This document shows, one piece after another, positions 52,782-61,892 of a DNA stretch of 64,000 nucleotides. This DNA comes from Thalassolituus sp006212115 (lineage in GTDB: Bacteria; Pseudomonadota; Gammaproteobacteria; Pseudomonadales; Oceanobacteraceae): assembly GCF_040372045.1 (NCBI RefSeq), contig NZ_BAABWH010000002.1. One strand, given 5' to 3'. The notes under the pieces were generated by a model, which was given only the letters and a program-made list of their open reading frames with translations, was not told the DNA's origin and ran no database searches. The translations under genes were made by a program, and so were the position numbers. Each line of letters starts with the position of its first letter. Position 1 is the stretch's first letter.

Positions 52782-53579
52782 GTGGTTTTACTGCTATCCA
52801 AAATTCTGGTGACCTTCCTGACGGTGGCCATGCTGGCCATCGTCGCCCGACGCTACGGCCCGGCCTGGGCTGGAGTGTTAGCAGGCTTTCCTCTGGGCAG
52901 TGCCATTACCCTGTACTTTATCGGCTACGAACAAAGTGCTGAATTTGCCGCCGACGGAGCGCGCCATGCTCTGATCGGCCTGGCAGGATCGCTGATGCTG
53001 GCCATCACCTATCTGTACGTAAGCCGTCGCTGGCACCAGCCTAAAGCTATTCTGATGCCTGTACTGCTCGCGCCTTTGGCCTTTCTGGTAACGGTCGCTC
53101 CGTTGCAGTACTGGCAGGGAGAGTGGTGGTTGAATACGGTACTGATTCTGGGCTTTATCTGGCTGGCGAGGCAGCGTCTGAGACGCGTCGAGGACGTTAA
53201 CGTGGTCATCAACCGCGATAATATCTGGCAACGACCGGTTCCCGCGATCTTCTTCCGCGCAGGCATGGCAACTTTGAGTGTGGTTGGGATTACGGCACTA
53301 GCACACTGGCTCTCGCCTTCGCAGGCAGGTTTGCTCGCTGCATTTCCAGTCAGCTTTTTTCCGGTACTGATTATTCTGCAGTTGAGTTACGGCGCCCCGG
53401 TTGTGGCGGCAACGGTCAAGCAGTATCCCGGAGGGCTGGTGGCCATGGTGATCTATATTGTGCTGGTCGGGCTGACCTACCCCATCGCTGGGTTGCATTG
53501 GGGAACGGCTTTGTCGCTTGCGGGCGCCACCGTGTACTTACTCGCTTATGCCATAACGACCCGCAAGCTCCGTGCTTAG
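52782..53579 (+). CDS. Membrane protein with two related halves, unknown function
   Basis: The protein is 265 residues from GTG 52782, chosen for GAGG five bases upstream; the frame opens at 52719. It has about eight hydrophobic helices. The halves look duplicated: GPAWAGVLAGFPLGSAITLYFIG near the N-terminus aligns with SPSQAGLLAAFPVSFFPVLIILQ after the middle, both followed by more helices. The layout recalls GlpM-type or small transporter families, but no firm assignment is made. Its stop overlaps that of trkH by 4 bp on opposite strands. Confidence 0.7.
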   Translation: MVLLLSKILVTFLTVAMLAIVARRYGPAWAGVLAGFPLGSAITLYFIGYEQSAEFAADGARHALIGLAGSLMLAITYLYVSRRWHQPKAILMPVLLAPLAFLVTVAPLQYWQGEWWLNTVLILGFIWLARQRLRRVEDVNVVINRDNIWQRPVPAIFFRAGMATLSVVGITALAHWLSPSQAGLLAAFPVSFFPVLIILQLSYGAPVVAATVKQYPGGLVAMVIYIVLVGLTYPIAGLHWGTALSLAGATVYLLAYAITTRKLRA

Positions 53580-55024
53580 CTGCGCCAGAATCCCGGCGTG
53601 ATCAGTACCAGTAAGGTGAAAATTTCGAGACGGCCCAGCAGCATAGTCAGAGCCAGAATCCACTTAGCGGTATCAGAAATGTTGCCGTAATGGGCAGATA
53701 CCTCACCAAGCCCCGGGCCAAGGTTATTCAGGCAGGAACCCACGGCAGAGAATGCCGTCACCTGGTCCAGCCCTGTAGCCATCAACGCCAGCATCATAAC
53801 CATAAAGGTCACGACGTAGAGCGCAAAAAAGCCCCACACCGATTCGAGAATCCGGTCGGAAACCGGCTGCTTGCCAAGCTTCACGGGAATGATGGCATTA
53901 GGGTGAATCAAACGGTGAATCTCCCGCTGCCCCTGCTTAAATACCAGCAGAATGCGGATGGCTTTCATGCCCCCGCCTGTCGAGCCTGCGCAACCACCAA
54001 TAAAGGCCATCATAAACAGCAAGACCGGAAGGAATACGGGCCATACAGAAAAGTCGGCGGTGCCGAATCCGGCCGTCGTGGCCACCGATACCAGCTCAAA
54101 CAAGCCATATCGGACTGCGCCTGCAAAGTCGTAGGTGTCCGTCAGCCACAAGGCAAAGACGGTGAGGATCGCGCCACCGGTCATAATCGAGAAGAAGAAC
54201 TTCACTTCCGAATCGACGAAGTAGTGCTTAATCGTCTTGTAGCGCCACGCATAAAAATGCAGCGAGAAATTCAACGCTGCCACCAACATGAAAAAGATCG
54301 CGATAGCATCAATTGCCGCACTGTCGAAGTAACCGATCGAGGCGTCATAGGTTGAGAACCCGCCGATCCCGACCGTAGAAAAGCTGTGCACGATGGCATC
54401 AAAGGTACTCATCCCCGCCAGCCAATAAGCGAGCGCACAGGCAATGGTCAGTGAGAGATAGATATACCACAGAGCCTTCGCGGTTTCGGTAATCCGTGGC
54501 GTCAGCTTGGAATCCTTCAAAGGGCCCGGCATTTCCGCACGGAATAACTGCATACCACCAATACCAAGCATTGGCAGAATCGCCACCGCCAATACGATAA
54601 TCCCCATACCACCCAGCCACTGCAGTTGCTGGCGGTACCAGAGAATAGACTTAGGCAGGTATTCGAGGCCGGTCATCACGGTCGCACCGGTTGTCGTCCA
54701 CCCGGACAGCGACTCGAAAAAAGCGTCGGCGAAGCTCAGGCCGGGGTTTTCGGCCAGCATAAAGGGCAAGGTGCCTGCGAGGCCAAGGGTAAACCAGAAC
54801 AGAGCCGCAACAATAAATCCGTCGCGGGTTTTGAGTTCTTTTTTAACGCCCCGAAACGGCAACCAGCTGAAAAAGCCGATGCCGAGAATCAGTGACATAG
54901 CCACGCTGAACGCTTCGGTTGCGCCATCGTTGTACCACATGGATACCACCATAGGTGGCAACATGGTCAGACTGAACAACATCAGGAATATGCCCAGCAC
55001 CCGGGCGATTACGGTGTAGTGCAT
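53576..55024 (-). CDS. trkH: Trk potassium uptake membrane subunit
   Basis: TrkH is the K+-conducting subunit of the Trk system. The 482-residue protein has repeated pore loops, including ESLSGWTTTGATVMTGLEYLPKS, TVGIGGFSTYDASIG, VATTAGFGTADFSVWP and SCLNNLGPGLGEV, each with the selectivity glycine. FIGGCAGSTGGGMKAIRILL precedes the last pore. trkA is directly upstream (1 bp gap). K+ uptake is the early response to salt shock, which fits the ectoine genes. Confidence 0.97.
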   Translation of the reverse strand: MHYTVIARVLGIFLMLFSLTMLPPMVVSMWYNDGATEAFSVAMSLILGIGFFSWLPFRGVKKELKTRDGFIVAALFWFTLGLAGTLPFMLAENPGLSFADAFFESLSGWTTTGATVMTGLEYLPKSILWYRQQLQWLGGMGIIVLAVAILPMLGIGGMQLFRAEMPGPLKDSKLTPRITETAKALWYIYLSLTIACALAYWLAGMSTFDAIVHSFSTVGIGGFSTYDASIGYFDSAAIDAIAIFFMLVAALNFSLHFYAWRYKTIKHYFVDSEVKFFFSIMTGGAILTVFALWLTDTYDFAGAVRYGLFELVSVATTAGFGTADFSVWPVFLPVLLFMMAFIGGCAGSTGGGMKAIRILLVFKQGQREIHRLIHPNAIIPVKLGKQPVSDRILESVWGFFALYVVTFMVMMLALMATGLDQVTAFSAVGSCLNNLGPGLGEVSAHYGNISDTAKWILALTMLLGRLEIFTLLVLITPGFWRS

Positions 55025-55025
55025 A

Positions 55026-56399
55026 TCAGAAGAAGCCTAGTCCCACCTGAAAGAGTCGCTCAACATCGGCGATATGACGTTTATCCATAACGAACAGAAT
55101 GACATGGTCATCAGACTCAATCACCACATCGGAACGTGCCATTAACACATCTTCTCCGCGCACAATGGCACCAATCGTCGTACCTGGTGGCAGTTTCACT
55201 TCGTCAACACGACGACCCACCACCTTGGATGACATGCTGTCACCATGCGCAATGGCCTCAATCGCTTCCGCAGCACCACGACGTAGGCTGTGCACATTCA
55301 CCACATCACCACGACGTACATGCGTCAGGAGGCTACCAATCGTCGCCTGCTGCGGTGAAATCGCGACATCAATCATGCCACCCTGCACCAGATCGACGTA
55401 GGCGGCTTTGTTGATCAGAGTCATCACCTTACGGGCTCCGTGTCGCTTAGCCAGCAGGGAAGCCATGATATTCACTTCGTCGTCGTTGGTCAGTGCACAG
55501 AACACATCGGTGTTCTCGATGTTTTCTTCTTCGAGCAGACTTTTGTCGGTGGCACTGCCATGCAGTACGACCGTACGGTCGAGGTTCTCACTCAGGAAGC
55601 GAGCTCGCTCGGCGTTGTGCTCGATAATTTTGAGCCGGTACCGTTTCTCCAGCGCCTTGGCGAGACGATAACCAATATTACCGCCACCGGCGATGATGAC
55701 TCGTTTGTAGGAATCTTCAGCTCGACGTAACTCGCTCATTACCGTGTGAATGTGCTCACGGCCGGCCACGAAGAAGACCTCATCATCCGCTTCGATGATG
55801 GTGTCGCCGCGCGGTTCAATCGCCGTGTTACGTCGGAATACCGCCGCTACGCGGGTCTCAACGTTGGGCAGGTGATCCTTCAATGCAGAAATTGCCTGTC
55901 CCACCAGAGGGCCACCGTAATAGGCCTTCACCGCCACCAACTGCACCCGGCTGTTAGCGAAATCGAGCACCTGTAACGCGCCCGGAAATTCGAGAAGACG
56001 ACGAATATACTGCGTCACCACCTGCTCTGGCGAGATCAAGACATCAATCGGAAACGCATCAACATTAAACAGGTCAGTCTGCTTCAGGTAGGCGTTCGAG
56101 CGGATACGGGAAATCTTAGTCGGGGTGCGGAACAGGGTATAAGCAACCTGACAAGCAACCATATTGGTCTCGTCAGAGCTGGTGACCGCCACCAACATAT
56201 CGGCATCGTCTGCACCAGCATCACGAAGAACATGCGGATAAGAGCCGTGACCGAACACCGTTTTTACGTCGATCCGGTCCTGCAATTCACGCAGGCGATC
56301 TGTATCGGTGTCGATGATGGTGATGTCGTTTTTCTCACTGGAGAGGTTCTCTGCCAGTGTGCCCCCGACTTGTCCGGCGCCCAGGATAATAATCTTCAT
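55026..56399 (-). CDS. trkA: Trk potassium uptake regulatory subunit
   Basis: TrkA is the cytoplasmic gating ring. The 457-residue protein has two RCK units, each with a Rossmann NAD-binding start: MKIIILGAGQVGGTLAENL at the N-terminus and RVIIAGGGNIGYRLAKALE near residue 232. TrkA_C domains follow, the second reaching the C-terminus (VDEVKLPPGTTIGAIVRGED). It lies between rsmB and trkH, as in Pseudomonas. Confidence 0.98.
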   Translation of the reverse strand: MKIIILGAGQVGGTLAENLSSEKNDITIIDTDTDRLRELQDRIDVKTVFGHGSYPHVLRDAGADDADMLVAVTSSDETNMVACQVAYTLFRTPTKISRIRSNAYLKQTDLFNVDAFPIDVLISPEQVVTQYIRRLLEFPGALQVLDFANSRVQLVAVKAYYGGPLVGQAISALKDHLPNVETRVAAVFRRNTAIEPRGDTIIEADDEVFFVAGREHIHTVMSELRRAEDSYKRVIIAGGGNIGYRLAKALEKRYRLKIIEHNAERARFLSENLDRTVVLHGSATDKSLLEEENIENTDVFCALTNDDEVNIMASLLAKRHGARKVMTLINKAAYVDLVQGGMIDVAISPQQATIGSLLTHVRRGDVVNVHSLRRGAAEAIEAIAHGDSMSSKVVGRRVDEVKLPPGTTIGAIVRGEDVLMARSDVVIESDDHVILFVMDKRHIADVERLFQVGLGFF

Positions 56400-56447
56400 A
56401 GTTACTTACAGTCCCATTCGCTCCGCGCCGGGTTTCATCATCAGCCG

Positions 56448-57797
56448 TTATGCCTGCTTGTGCAGCAATGCATAATAAAAACCATCATGCCCCTGAGGGG
56501 TCGGAAACAATTGCCGACCGGCATTGCATGCGATTCCCCAGTCTTTGTCCAGTGTAACCAGCGTGGCATCGGCTTGCCTATCAACAAAACGTACAATCTG
56601 CTCGCTGTTTTCTTCTGGCAGAACCGAGCAGGTCGCGTACAGCAGCCGCCCACCGGGTTTCAACATCTGCCAGGCCCGGTCTAGAATTTCGCCCTGCACG
56701 GCCACCAGCTGCTCTATATCATCACGACGGCGCAGCATACGAATATCCGGATGGCGACGTATGACGCCCGTTGCAGAACATGGAACATCAAGAAGTATGG
56801 CGTCAAAGCCGGTGTTTTCTGCCTCATCACCACAGAACTCAGGCCACCAGACTTCGTCACTGCACATGTCCATGCAGACAACATTGGCAGACAGATCCAA
56901 CCGCGCCAGATTTTCATGAACGCGTTCGAGCCGCGCCTCGTCAGCGTCTACCGCCGTCAGATGAATATCACCGGACTCCAGCAAATGGGCGCTTTTACCA
57001 CCGGGTGCCGCACACGCATCCAACACATACTCACCGGCTTGTGGCGCGATTAGCTGAGCCGCCAGTTGTGCGGCTTCATCCTGCACACTGACATCGCCGT
57101 CGACAAAGCCGGGCAGCGCAGTCACATCGCAGGATTCGTAAAGATAAATAGCAGAATCACTAAACTCACCCGCACGGGCGTCGATGCCCTCTGCCGTTAG
57201 TCGCGCGAGGTACGTATCCCGGTCTACCCGACGTTGATTCACCCTGAGGCATAACGGCGCACGCTCATTGTTCGCAGCCAATACGTCCTGCCACTCTTCC
57301 GGCCAGGCTTTCTTCAGCATTTTTACCAACCACTTCGGATGGCTGGTGGCTGTCACGGGATTATCATCGAGAGGAGGAAGCAGGCTTTCGTACTCACGCC
57401 CGTAGCGTCTCAGGCAGGCATTGATCACGGGCTTCGCGTAGCCCTTGCCCATGTCTTCGCAGACGTCCACCGTTGCATGGACCGCCGCATGAGGTGCCTT
57501 CCCCTGAATGGTTAGCTGATACAGCCCAACCACCAGCAGAGCATGCAGGTCCTGATCTTCATCCGGGAAGGGATTCTTCAGGAGCATCTTCGCCAATGCG
57601 TTCAGACGAAAATACCAGCGGCAGCTCCCCAAGGTGAGATCGCGAAAGAAACCACGCTCTCCATCGTCAATTCGGTCTTCGAGAGAAGGGATGACCTGGT
57701 TCAGCGACTGACCAGAGATCACCGCTGCCACGGCTAAGGTCGCAGCATGGCGCGGGTTGATGGCACTGGCCGAACCGCGCCCGTAGAGATTCTGCAT
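56448..57797 (-). CDS. rsmB: 16S rRNA (cytosine-967-C5)-methyltransferase
   Basis: RsmB methylates C967 of 16S rRNA. The 449-residue protein has an N-terminal NusB-like helical domain (AATLAVAAVISGQSLNQV ... ALLVVGLYQL), then a SAM domain with VLDACAAPGGKSAHLLE, LLDVPCSATGVIRRHPDI (the PC motif Cys) and LLYATCSVLPEENSEQI (the TC motif Cys). It begins 2 bp after the fmt stop. Confidence 0.97.
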   Translation of the reverse strand: MQNLYGRGSASAINPRHAATLAVAAVISGQSLNQVIPSLEDRIDDGERGFFRDLTLGSCRWYFRLNALAKMLLKNPFPDEDQDLHALLVVGLYQLTIQGKAPHAAVHATVDVCEDMGKGYAKPVINACLRRYGREYESLLPPLDDNPVTATSHPKWLVKMLKKAWPEEWQDVLAANNERAPLCLRVNQRRVDRDTYLARLTAEGIDARAGEFSDSAIYLYESCDVTALPGFVDGDVSVQDEAAQLAAQLIAPQAGEYVLDACAAPGGKSAHLLESGDIHLTAVDADEARLERVHENLARLDLSANVVCMDMCSDEVWWPEFCGDEAENTGFDAILLDVPCSATGVIRRHPDIRMLRRRDDIEQLVAVQGEILDRAWQMLKPGGRLLYATCSVLPEENSEQIVRFVDRQADATLVTLDKDWGIACNAGRQLFPTPQGHDGFYYALLHKQA

Positions 57798-57799
57798 AA

Positions 57800-58750
57800 T
57801 CAGAGCTCAGAGGAAAGTACGTAAAATGGCTGAAACAGATTGGGCTGACCGTTGATGATATCCGCTACAGCCATCGGCTTTTTACCCGCCAGTTGTAGCT
57901 TCGTCAGCCTCAGCACACCTTCTTTACAGGCGACTTCAATCCCTTCAGCAGAGACATTAGCAATCGTACCCGGAGCCAACTGGGTGGCCTTTTCAATGGA
58001 CTGCGCAGCGTGAACACGAATACGCTCATCACCCAGCAGAGTGAATGCCATGGGAAATGGGTTAAAGGCACGTACCCGATCGGCTAGTTCATCCGCCGAC
58101 GTATCCCAGTCAATCAGGGCTTCCTGTTTTGTCAGCTTGTGCGCATAGCAAGCGGCAGCATCGTTTTGCGACTCGGGACTCAGTGTGCCCGCCTCAACGC
58201 TGGCGAGGGTTTTGATCAAGGCGTCCGGGCCAAGTGCGGCCAGACGATCATGAAGGGTGCCACCTGTATCATCGAGGTTAATGCCCGTCGTTACTTTGCT
58301 GAGCATATCACCCGTATCCAAACCCACATCCATTTGCATGATGGTAATGCCGGTTACTTTGTCGCCGGCTTCGATGCAGCGCTGAATTGGCGCGGCACCA
58401 CGCCACCGGGGCAATAACGAAGCGTGAACATTCAGACAGCCGAACTTCGGAGCTTCGAGAACGTTCAATGGCAATAACAGACCGTACGCAACCACGACCA
58501 TCACATCGGCGTTAAGCGCTCTGAGCTGATCGACATCAGCCTCTTCTTTAAAATTAAGAGGCTGAAACACCGGAATATCATGTTCCAATGCGACCTGTTT
58601 CACCGGACTTGGCTGCAGTTTCTTACCACGACCAGCGGGCCTGTCTGGCTGACTGTAAACACCAACTATCTCGTGTTCAGTATCAAGCAAGGCGCTCAGG
58701 TGAACGGCAGCGAATTCCGGCGTACCGGCAAACACAATGCGTAAGGACAT
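57800..58750 (-). CDS. fmt: Methionyl-tRNA formyltransferase
   Basis: Fmt adds the formyl group to initiator Met-tRNA. The 316-residue protein shows LRIVFAGTPEFAAVHLSALL, the catalytic region FGCLNVHASLLPRWRGAAPIQR with Asn and His, and MQMDVGLDTGDMLSK. The C-terminal anticodon-binding-like domain ends QPFYVLSSEL. It sits between def and rsmB with gaps of 2-3 bp. Confidence 0.98.
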   Translation of the reverse strand: MSLRIVFAGTPEFAAVHLSALLDTEHEIVGVYSQPDRPAGRGKKLQPSPVKQVALEHDIPVFQPLNFKEEADVDQLRALNADVMVVVAYGLLLPLNVLEAPKFGCLNVHASLLPRWRGAAPIQRCIEAGDKVTGITIMQMDVGLDTGDMLSKVTTGINLDDTGGTLHDRLAALGPDALIKTLASVEAGTLSPESQNDAAACYAHKLTKQEALIDWDTSADELADRVRAFNPFPMAFTLLGDERIRVHAAQSIEKATQLAPGTIANVSAEGIEVACKEGVLRLTKLQLAGKKPMAVADIINGQPNLFQPFYVLSSEL

Positions 58751-58753
58751 AAA

Positions 58754-59275
58754 TCAGCGTTTTCCCTGACGAGCTTCGAGCTTGTGCTTTTTATCCAACT
58801 TGGACTTGATGCGGTTGCGCTTGATCGGTGAGATGTAATCCACCATCAGCTTACCCTCGAGGTGGTCTACCTCATGCTGAATACAGACTGCCAGCAAACC
58901 ACGGCATTCCAGTTCAAAGGGGTCGCCATTGCGATCCAACGCTTTCACCAGACAGTGCTCGACCCGGGTAACGTCTTCATAGAAGCCCGGTACAGAAAGA
59001 CAGCCTTCCTGCATGGTTTCCATTTCCCCTTCGAGTACAGTGATCTCGGGGTTAATGAAGACCAGTGCTTCGCTCTTATCTTCAGATACATCAATGGTAA
59101 TGATGCGCTCGTGAATATTTACCTGTGTCGCCGCCAGACCGATCCCTGGCGCGTCGTACATGGTTTCAAACATGTCGTCGACGATTTTCTGCACTCGTGC
59201 GTCGACCTCTTTTACAGGTTGTGCAACGGTTCGCAGACGTGGGTCCGGGAATTCCAGAATATCTAGTATGGCCAT
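58754..59275 (-). CDS. def: Peptide deformylase
   Basis: Def removes the N-formyl group from new proteins. The 173-residue enzyme has the three metal-site motifs GIGLAATQ, EGCLS and QHEVDHLEGKL (HEVDH). It is the first gene of the def-fmt-rsmB-trkA-trkH run and is divergent from the LysM gene. Confidence 0.98.
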   Translation of the reverse strand: MAILDILEFPDPRLRTVAQPVKEVDARVQKIVDDMFETMYDAPGIGLAATQVNIHERIITIDVSEDKSEALVFINPEITVLEGEMETMQEGCLSVPGFYEDVTRVEHCLVKALDRNGDPFELECRGLLAVCIQHEVDHLEGKLMVDYISPIKRNRIKSKLDKKHKLEARQGKR

Positions 59276-59317
59276 GAGAAATGCGGTACTTATGGAATTT
59301 TATGGTAGTGACTTGCT

Positions 59318-59342
59318 AATATGACCGCGTGGCTGTCATATT
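59318..59342. repeat. Perfect 8-bp inverted repeat between def and the LysM gene
   Basis: AATATGAC (59318-59325) and GTCATATT (59335-59342) flank 9 bases. It lies in the 106-bp divergent promoter region, 40 bp before the LysM start, and may be an operator or an mRNA leader hairpin. Confidence 0.5.
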
Positions 59343-59381
59343 CAACGTCACCCTGAACGCTAATAATAAAGGGAATACAGG

Positions 59382-60443
59382 ATGAGCAAAACCATCAAAC
59401 GACTTATCGTGACAGGTTTGATGTGCCTTTCAGTCGGTGCGAGTGCGCTGGAACTCAGAGCTGACGCCCCTGAGCGCTACACGGTACAAAAGGGTGACAC
59501 CCTCTGGGACATCGCGGAACGCTTCACCGGTAATGCATGGGAATGGCCTGAAATCTGGTATGCGAACGACCAGATCAGCAATCCTCACCTTATTTACCCA
59601 GGCGACATGATCGGCCTTATCGACGTAGATGGCCAGAAAAAGCTAACCGTAATGGAGCGCGGCCAAGCTTCACGCACCGTCAAACTGCGTCCTGGCGACG
59701 TAAAAATGTCTCCTTCTGCCCGCGTTCAACCTATCGAAGCGGCTATCGCAGCCATCCCAATGGACGCAATTCAGGGTTTCCTGCGCAATCACCGTATTGT
59801 TGAGCCAGAAGAATTAGCCAATGCTCCTTACATCGTCAGTGGCGCCGATGGTCGTGTACTGATGGGCGCAGGCACGAAAGTCTACGCCCGTGGCAAAGTG
59901 GAAGGCCCAATGGCCTCCGCCTACGGCATTTTCCGCAAAGGCGATGTCTTTGTTGATCCCGTTACTGAGGAAGTTCTGGGTCTGGAAGCCACCGATATTG
60001 GTAAGGCATCCGTTGAAACATTTGAGGGTGACGTCATCACTCTGATGTTGGAGAAAACGAACCAGCAGGTTGCCATTCGTGACCGCCTTCTGGAAACCGA
60101 AGACCGCGAACTCAAATCCAGCTTCATTCCTAAAGCACCGGGTCAGCGTATTGCGGGCGAAATTCTGGCAGTAACCAACGGCGTCTCCCATGTTGGTCAG
60201 TTTGACGTGGTCGCCCTGAATCGCGGTGAACGCGATGGGATGGAAAGCGGACACGTTATGCTGATCAAAAAAGCTGGTGAGGTTGTCTACGATCCAGTTG
60301 AGAAAGAAAAGATTCGTCTTCCAGCAGAAGATGCGGGCAGCATGATGGTTTTCCGCGTGTACGAGAAAATGTCTTACGCATTGGTGATGCGCGCCGCGCG
60401 TCCTCTCAAGGTTGGCGACTACTTCGAATCACCTAAAATCTGA
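59382..60443 (+). CDS. LysM-domain exported protein
   Basis: The protein is 353 residues with a signal peptide (TGLMCLSVGASALEL) and a LysM domain at about residues 33-85 (YTVQKGDTLWDIAERFTGNAWEWPEIWYAN ... ISNPHLIYPGDMIGLI), which binds peptidoglycan. The large C-terminal part (about 120-353) is uncharacterised but conserved next to def/dprA in pseudomonads. Its precise role is unknown. Confidence 0.92.
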   Translation: MSKTIKRLIVTGLMCLSVGASALELRADAPERYTVQKGDTLWDIAERFTGNAWEWPEIWYANDQISNPHLIYPGDMIGLIDVDGQKKLTVMERGQASRTVKLRPGDVKMSPSARVQPIEAAIAAIPMDAIQGFLRNHRIVEPEELANAPYIVSGADGRVLMGAGTKVYARGKVEGPMASAYGIFRKGDVFVDPVTEEVLGLEATDIGKASVETFEGDVITLMLEKTNQQVAIRDRLLETEDRELKSSFIPKAPGQRIAGEILAVTNGVSHVGQFDVVALNRGERDGMESGHVMLIKKAGEVVYDPVEKEKIRLPAEDAGSMMVFRVYEKMSYALVMRAARPLKVGDYFESPKI

Positions 60444-60457
60444 TGTTATAGCCGTTA

Positions 60458-60476
60458 GCCAGCCTGAATGGTTGGC
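60458..60476 (+). terminator. Weak hairpin between the LysM gene and dprA
   Basis: GCCAGCC and GGTTGGC form a 7-bp stem with one G-T pair and a TGAAT loop. Only TTAT follows, so it may be a partial terminator. Confidence 0.4.
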
Positions 60477-60528
60477 TTATCGGGCTACCTAAGATAGCTA
60501 TCTGAACCGACAAGGAGGTCATCAGTCC

Positions 60529-61791
60529 ATGGATGGACAAGACACCCTACCCCCAGCCGTCTGCTCTGATACCGTTCTACTGTCGTGGTGGCGGCTACGC
60601 CGCGTTAAAGGCCTCGGCAATATTACGCTCAACGAAATCCGTCACGCTCTCGCTTCCCCGCATGACCTGCCAGACTGCACCCGCAACGATTTAATTGGCC
60701 TCGGCTTACCGCCGGACGCGGTCGATGCCTGGTTTCATGATCCGTCGCTGAGTACTGGGTTCGATCAATTCACACAATGGTGCAGTGTTCCCGGTCAGGG
60801 CGTGTTGCTCGCGGGGACTGGCGCCTACCCGGAATCCTTGAGTGCATTGCGTGATGCCCCCATTTTCCTCTGGTATCGCGGTAACCTGAATGCGTTACAC
60901 CAACAAGGTATCGCGATAGTCGGCAGCCGTGGAGCCACTCCGGGTGCGATTGAATGGACCCAGAATACCGCCGCTGCCTTGGCCGGGTCAGGCATCACTG
61001 TGGTCAGTGGACTGGCGCTGGGGATTGATGGCGCAGCGCATCTTGGCGCAGTTCAGGATGGTGGAGCCACCATCGCCGTTATGGGAACCGGCCCCGATAT
61101 CATCTATCCTGCGAAACATCGCGCACTGACAGACAAGATTATTCATAACGGTCTGTTATTGAGTGAATTCCCACCGGGCACCCGCGCTCAGGCACGCCAC
61201 TTTCCTTCGCGTAACCGTATTATCAGCGGCTTAAGTTGCGCAACGGTGGTCGTTGAAGCCGGTATCAAAAGTGGCACCATGATCACTGCACGCCTTGCCG
61301 CCGATCAGGGACGTGATGTCTTAGCCGTTCCCGGCGCATTGGCAAATCCGTTAAGCGCGGGGCCCCACCAGCTCATCCGCGAGGGTGCCATGCTGGTTGA
61401 AAATGCGGCTCAGATACTCGATACCATTATGCCGCTGGGTCAGCCGTCGTTACCGGGCATGTGCCCCAGTTATCAAGGGGCTGATTATGGCAACCTTAGC
61501 TCTGACAACCTTAGTTCTGACAACCTTGGTCCGAGCGCAGCAGCCCTTAAAACACAGGCGACGAATGCACAGAACTCGAATACACAGAGCCCTAATATAC
61601 AGAGTCCAGTCTCATCCGCTCCCGAAGAACTGCCCGATCTACTCAACCACATAGACTTTAACCCCACGCCTATCGACGTCATTGCATTGCGCAGCACCCG
61701 CACGATTCCAGAGCTGATGGGCGAACTCCTGCAACTGGAATTGGATGGCTGGCTCCAGCAGGCACCCGGAGGCTACTGCCGCCAGCGCTAA
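60529..61791 (+). CDS. dprA: DNA processing protein DprA
   Basis: DprA loads RecA on incoming single-stranded DNA during transformation. The 420-residue protein has an N-terminal helical region, a Rossmann-like core (GIAIVGSRGATPGA, SGLALGIDGAAHLGA, SRNRIISGLSCATVVVEAGIKSG) and a C-terminal winged-helix-like domain (DVIALRSTRTIPELMGELLQLE). An Asn/Ser/Gln-rich linker of about 50 residues joins them, partly encoded by a 15-bp tandem repeat. The start has AGGAGGT upstream. Confidence 0.96.
   Translation: MDGQDTLPPAVCSDTVLLSWWRLRRVKGLGNITLNEIRHALASPHDLPDCTRNDLIGLGLPPDAVDAWFHDPSLSTGFDQFTQWCSVPGQGVLLAGTGAYPESLSALRDAPIFLWYRGNLNALHQQGIAIVGSRGATPGAIEWTQNTAAALAGSGITVVSGLALGIDGAAHLGAVQDGGATIAVMGTGPDIIYPAKHRALTDKIIHNGLLLSEFPPGTRAQARHFPSRNRIISGLSCATVVVEAGIKSGTMITARLAADQGRDVLAVPGALANPLSAGPHQLIREGAMLVENAAQILDTIMPLGQPSLPGMCPSYQGADYGNLSSDNLSSDNLGPSAAALKTQATNAQNSNTQSPNIQSPVSSAPEELPDLLNHIDFNPTPIDVIALRSTRTIPELMGELLQLELDGWLQQAPGGYCRQR
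61492..61533 (+). repeat. 15-bp tandem repeat in the dprA linker
   Basis: AACCTTAGCTCTGAC is repeated nearly exactly at 61507-61521 and partly at 61522-61533, encoding NLSSD-NLSSD-NLGPS. The period keeps the reading frame. Confidence 0.8.
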
Positions 61792-61792
61792 G

Positions 61793-61807
61793 CCTGTGTC
61801 ACACAGG
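61793..61807. repeat. 15-bp palindrome after dprA
   Basis: CCTGTGT and ACACAGG flank a single C, starting two bases after the dprA stop. There is no T-run. It may be a protein-binding site for the next gene. Confidence 0.4.
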
Positions 61808-61892
61808 AAGACGTCGTCATGCCGAATGGTAAAGGCGCGAGCCTGATCTACACTTTAGGCATTGCTGTTGAACTGGCCGGGAGCCGCCAATC

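Noticed and set aside
53690..54355. Open frame of 221 codons opposite trkH
   Set aside because: It is antisense to a certain gene and is His/Arg/Gln-rich without any fold signature.
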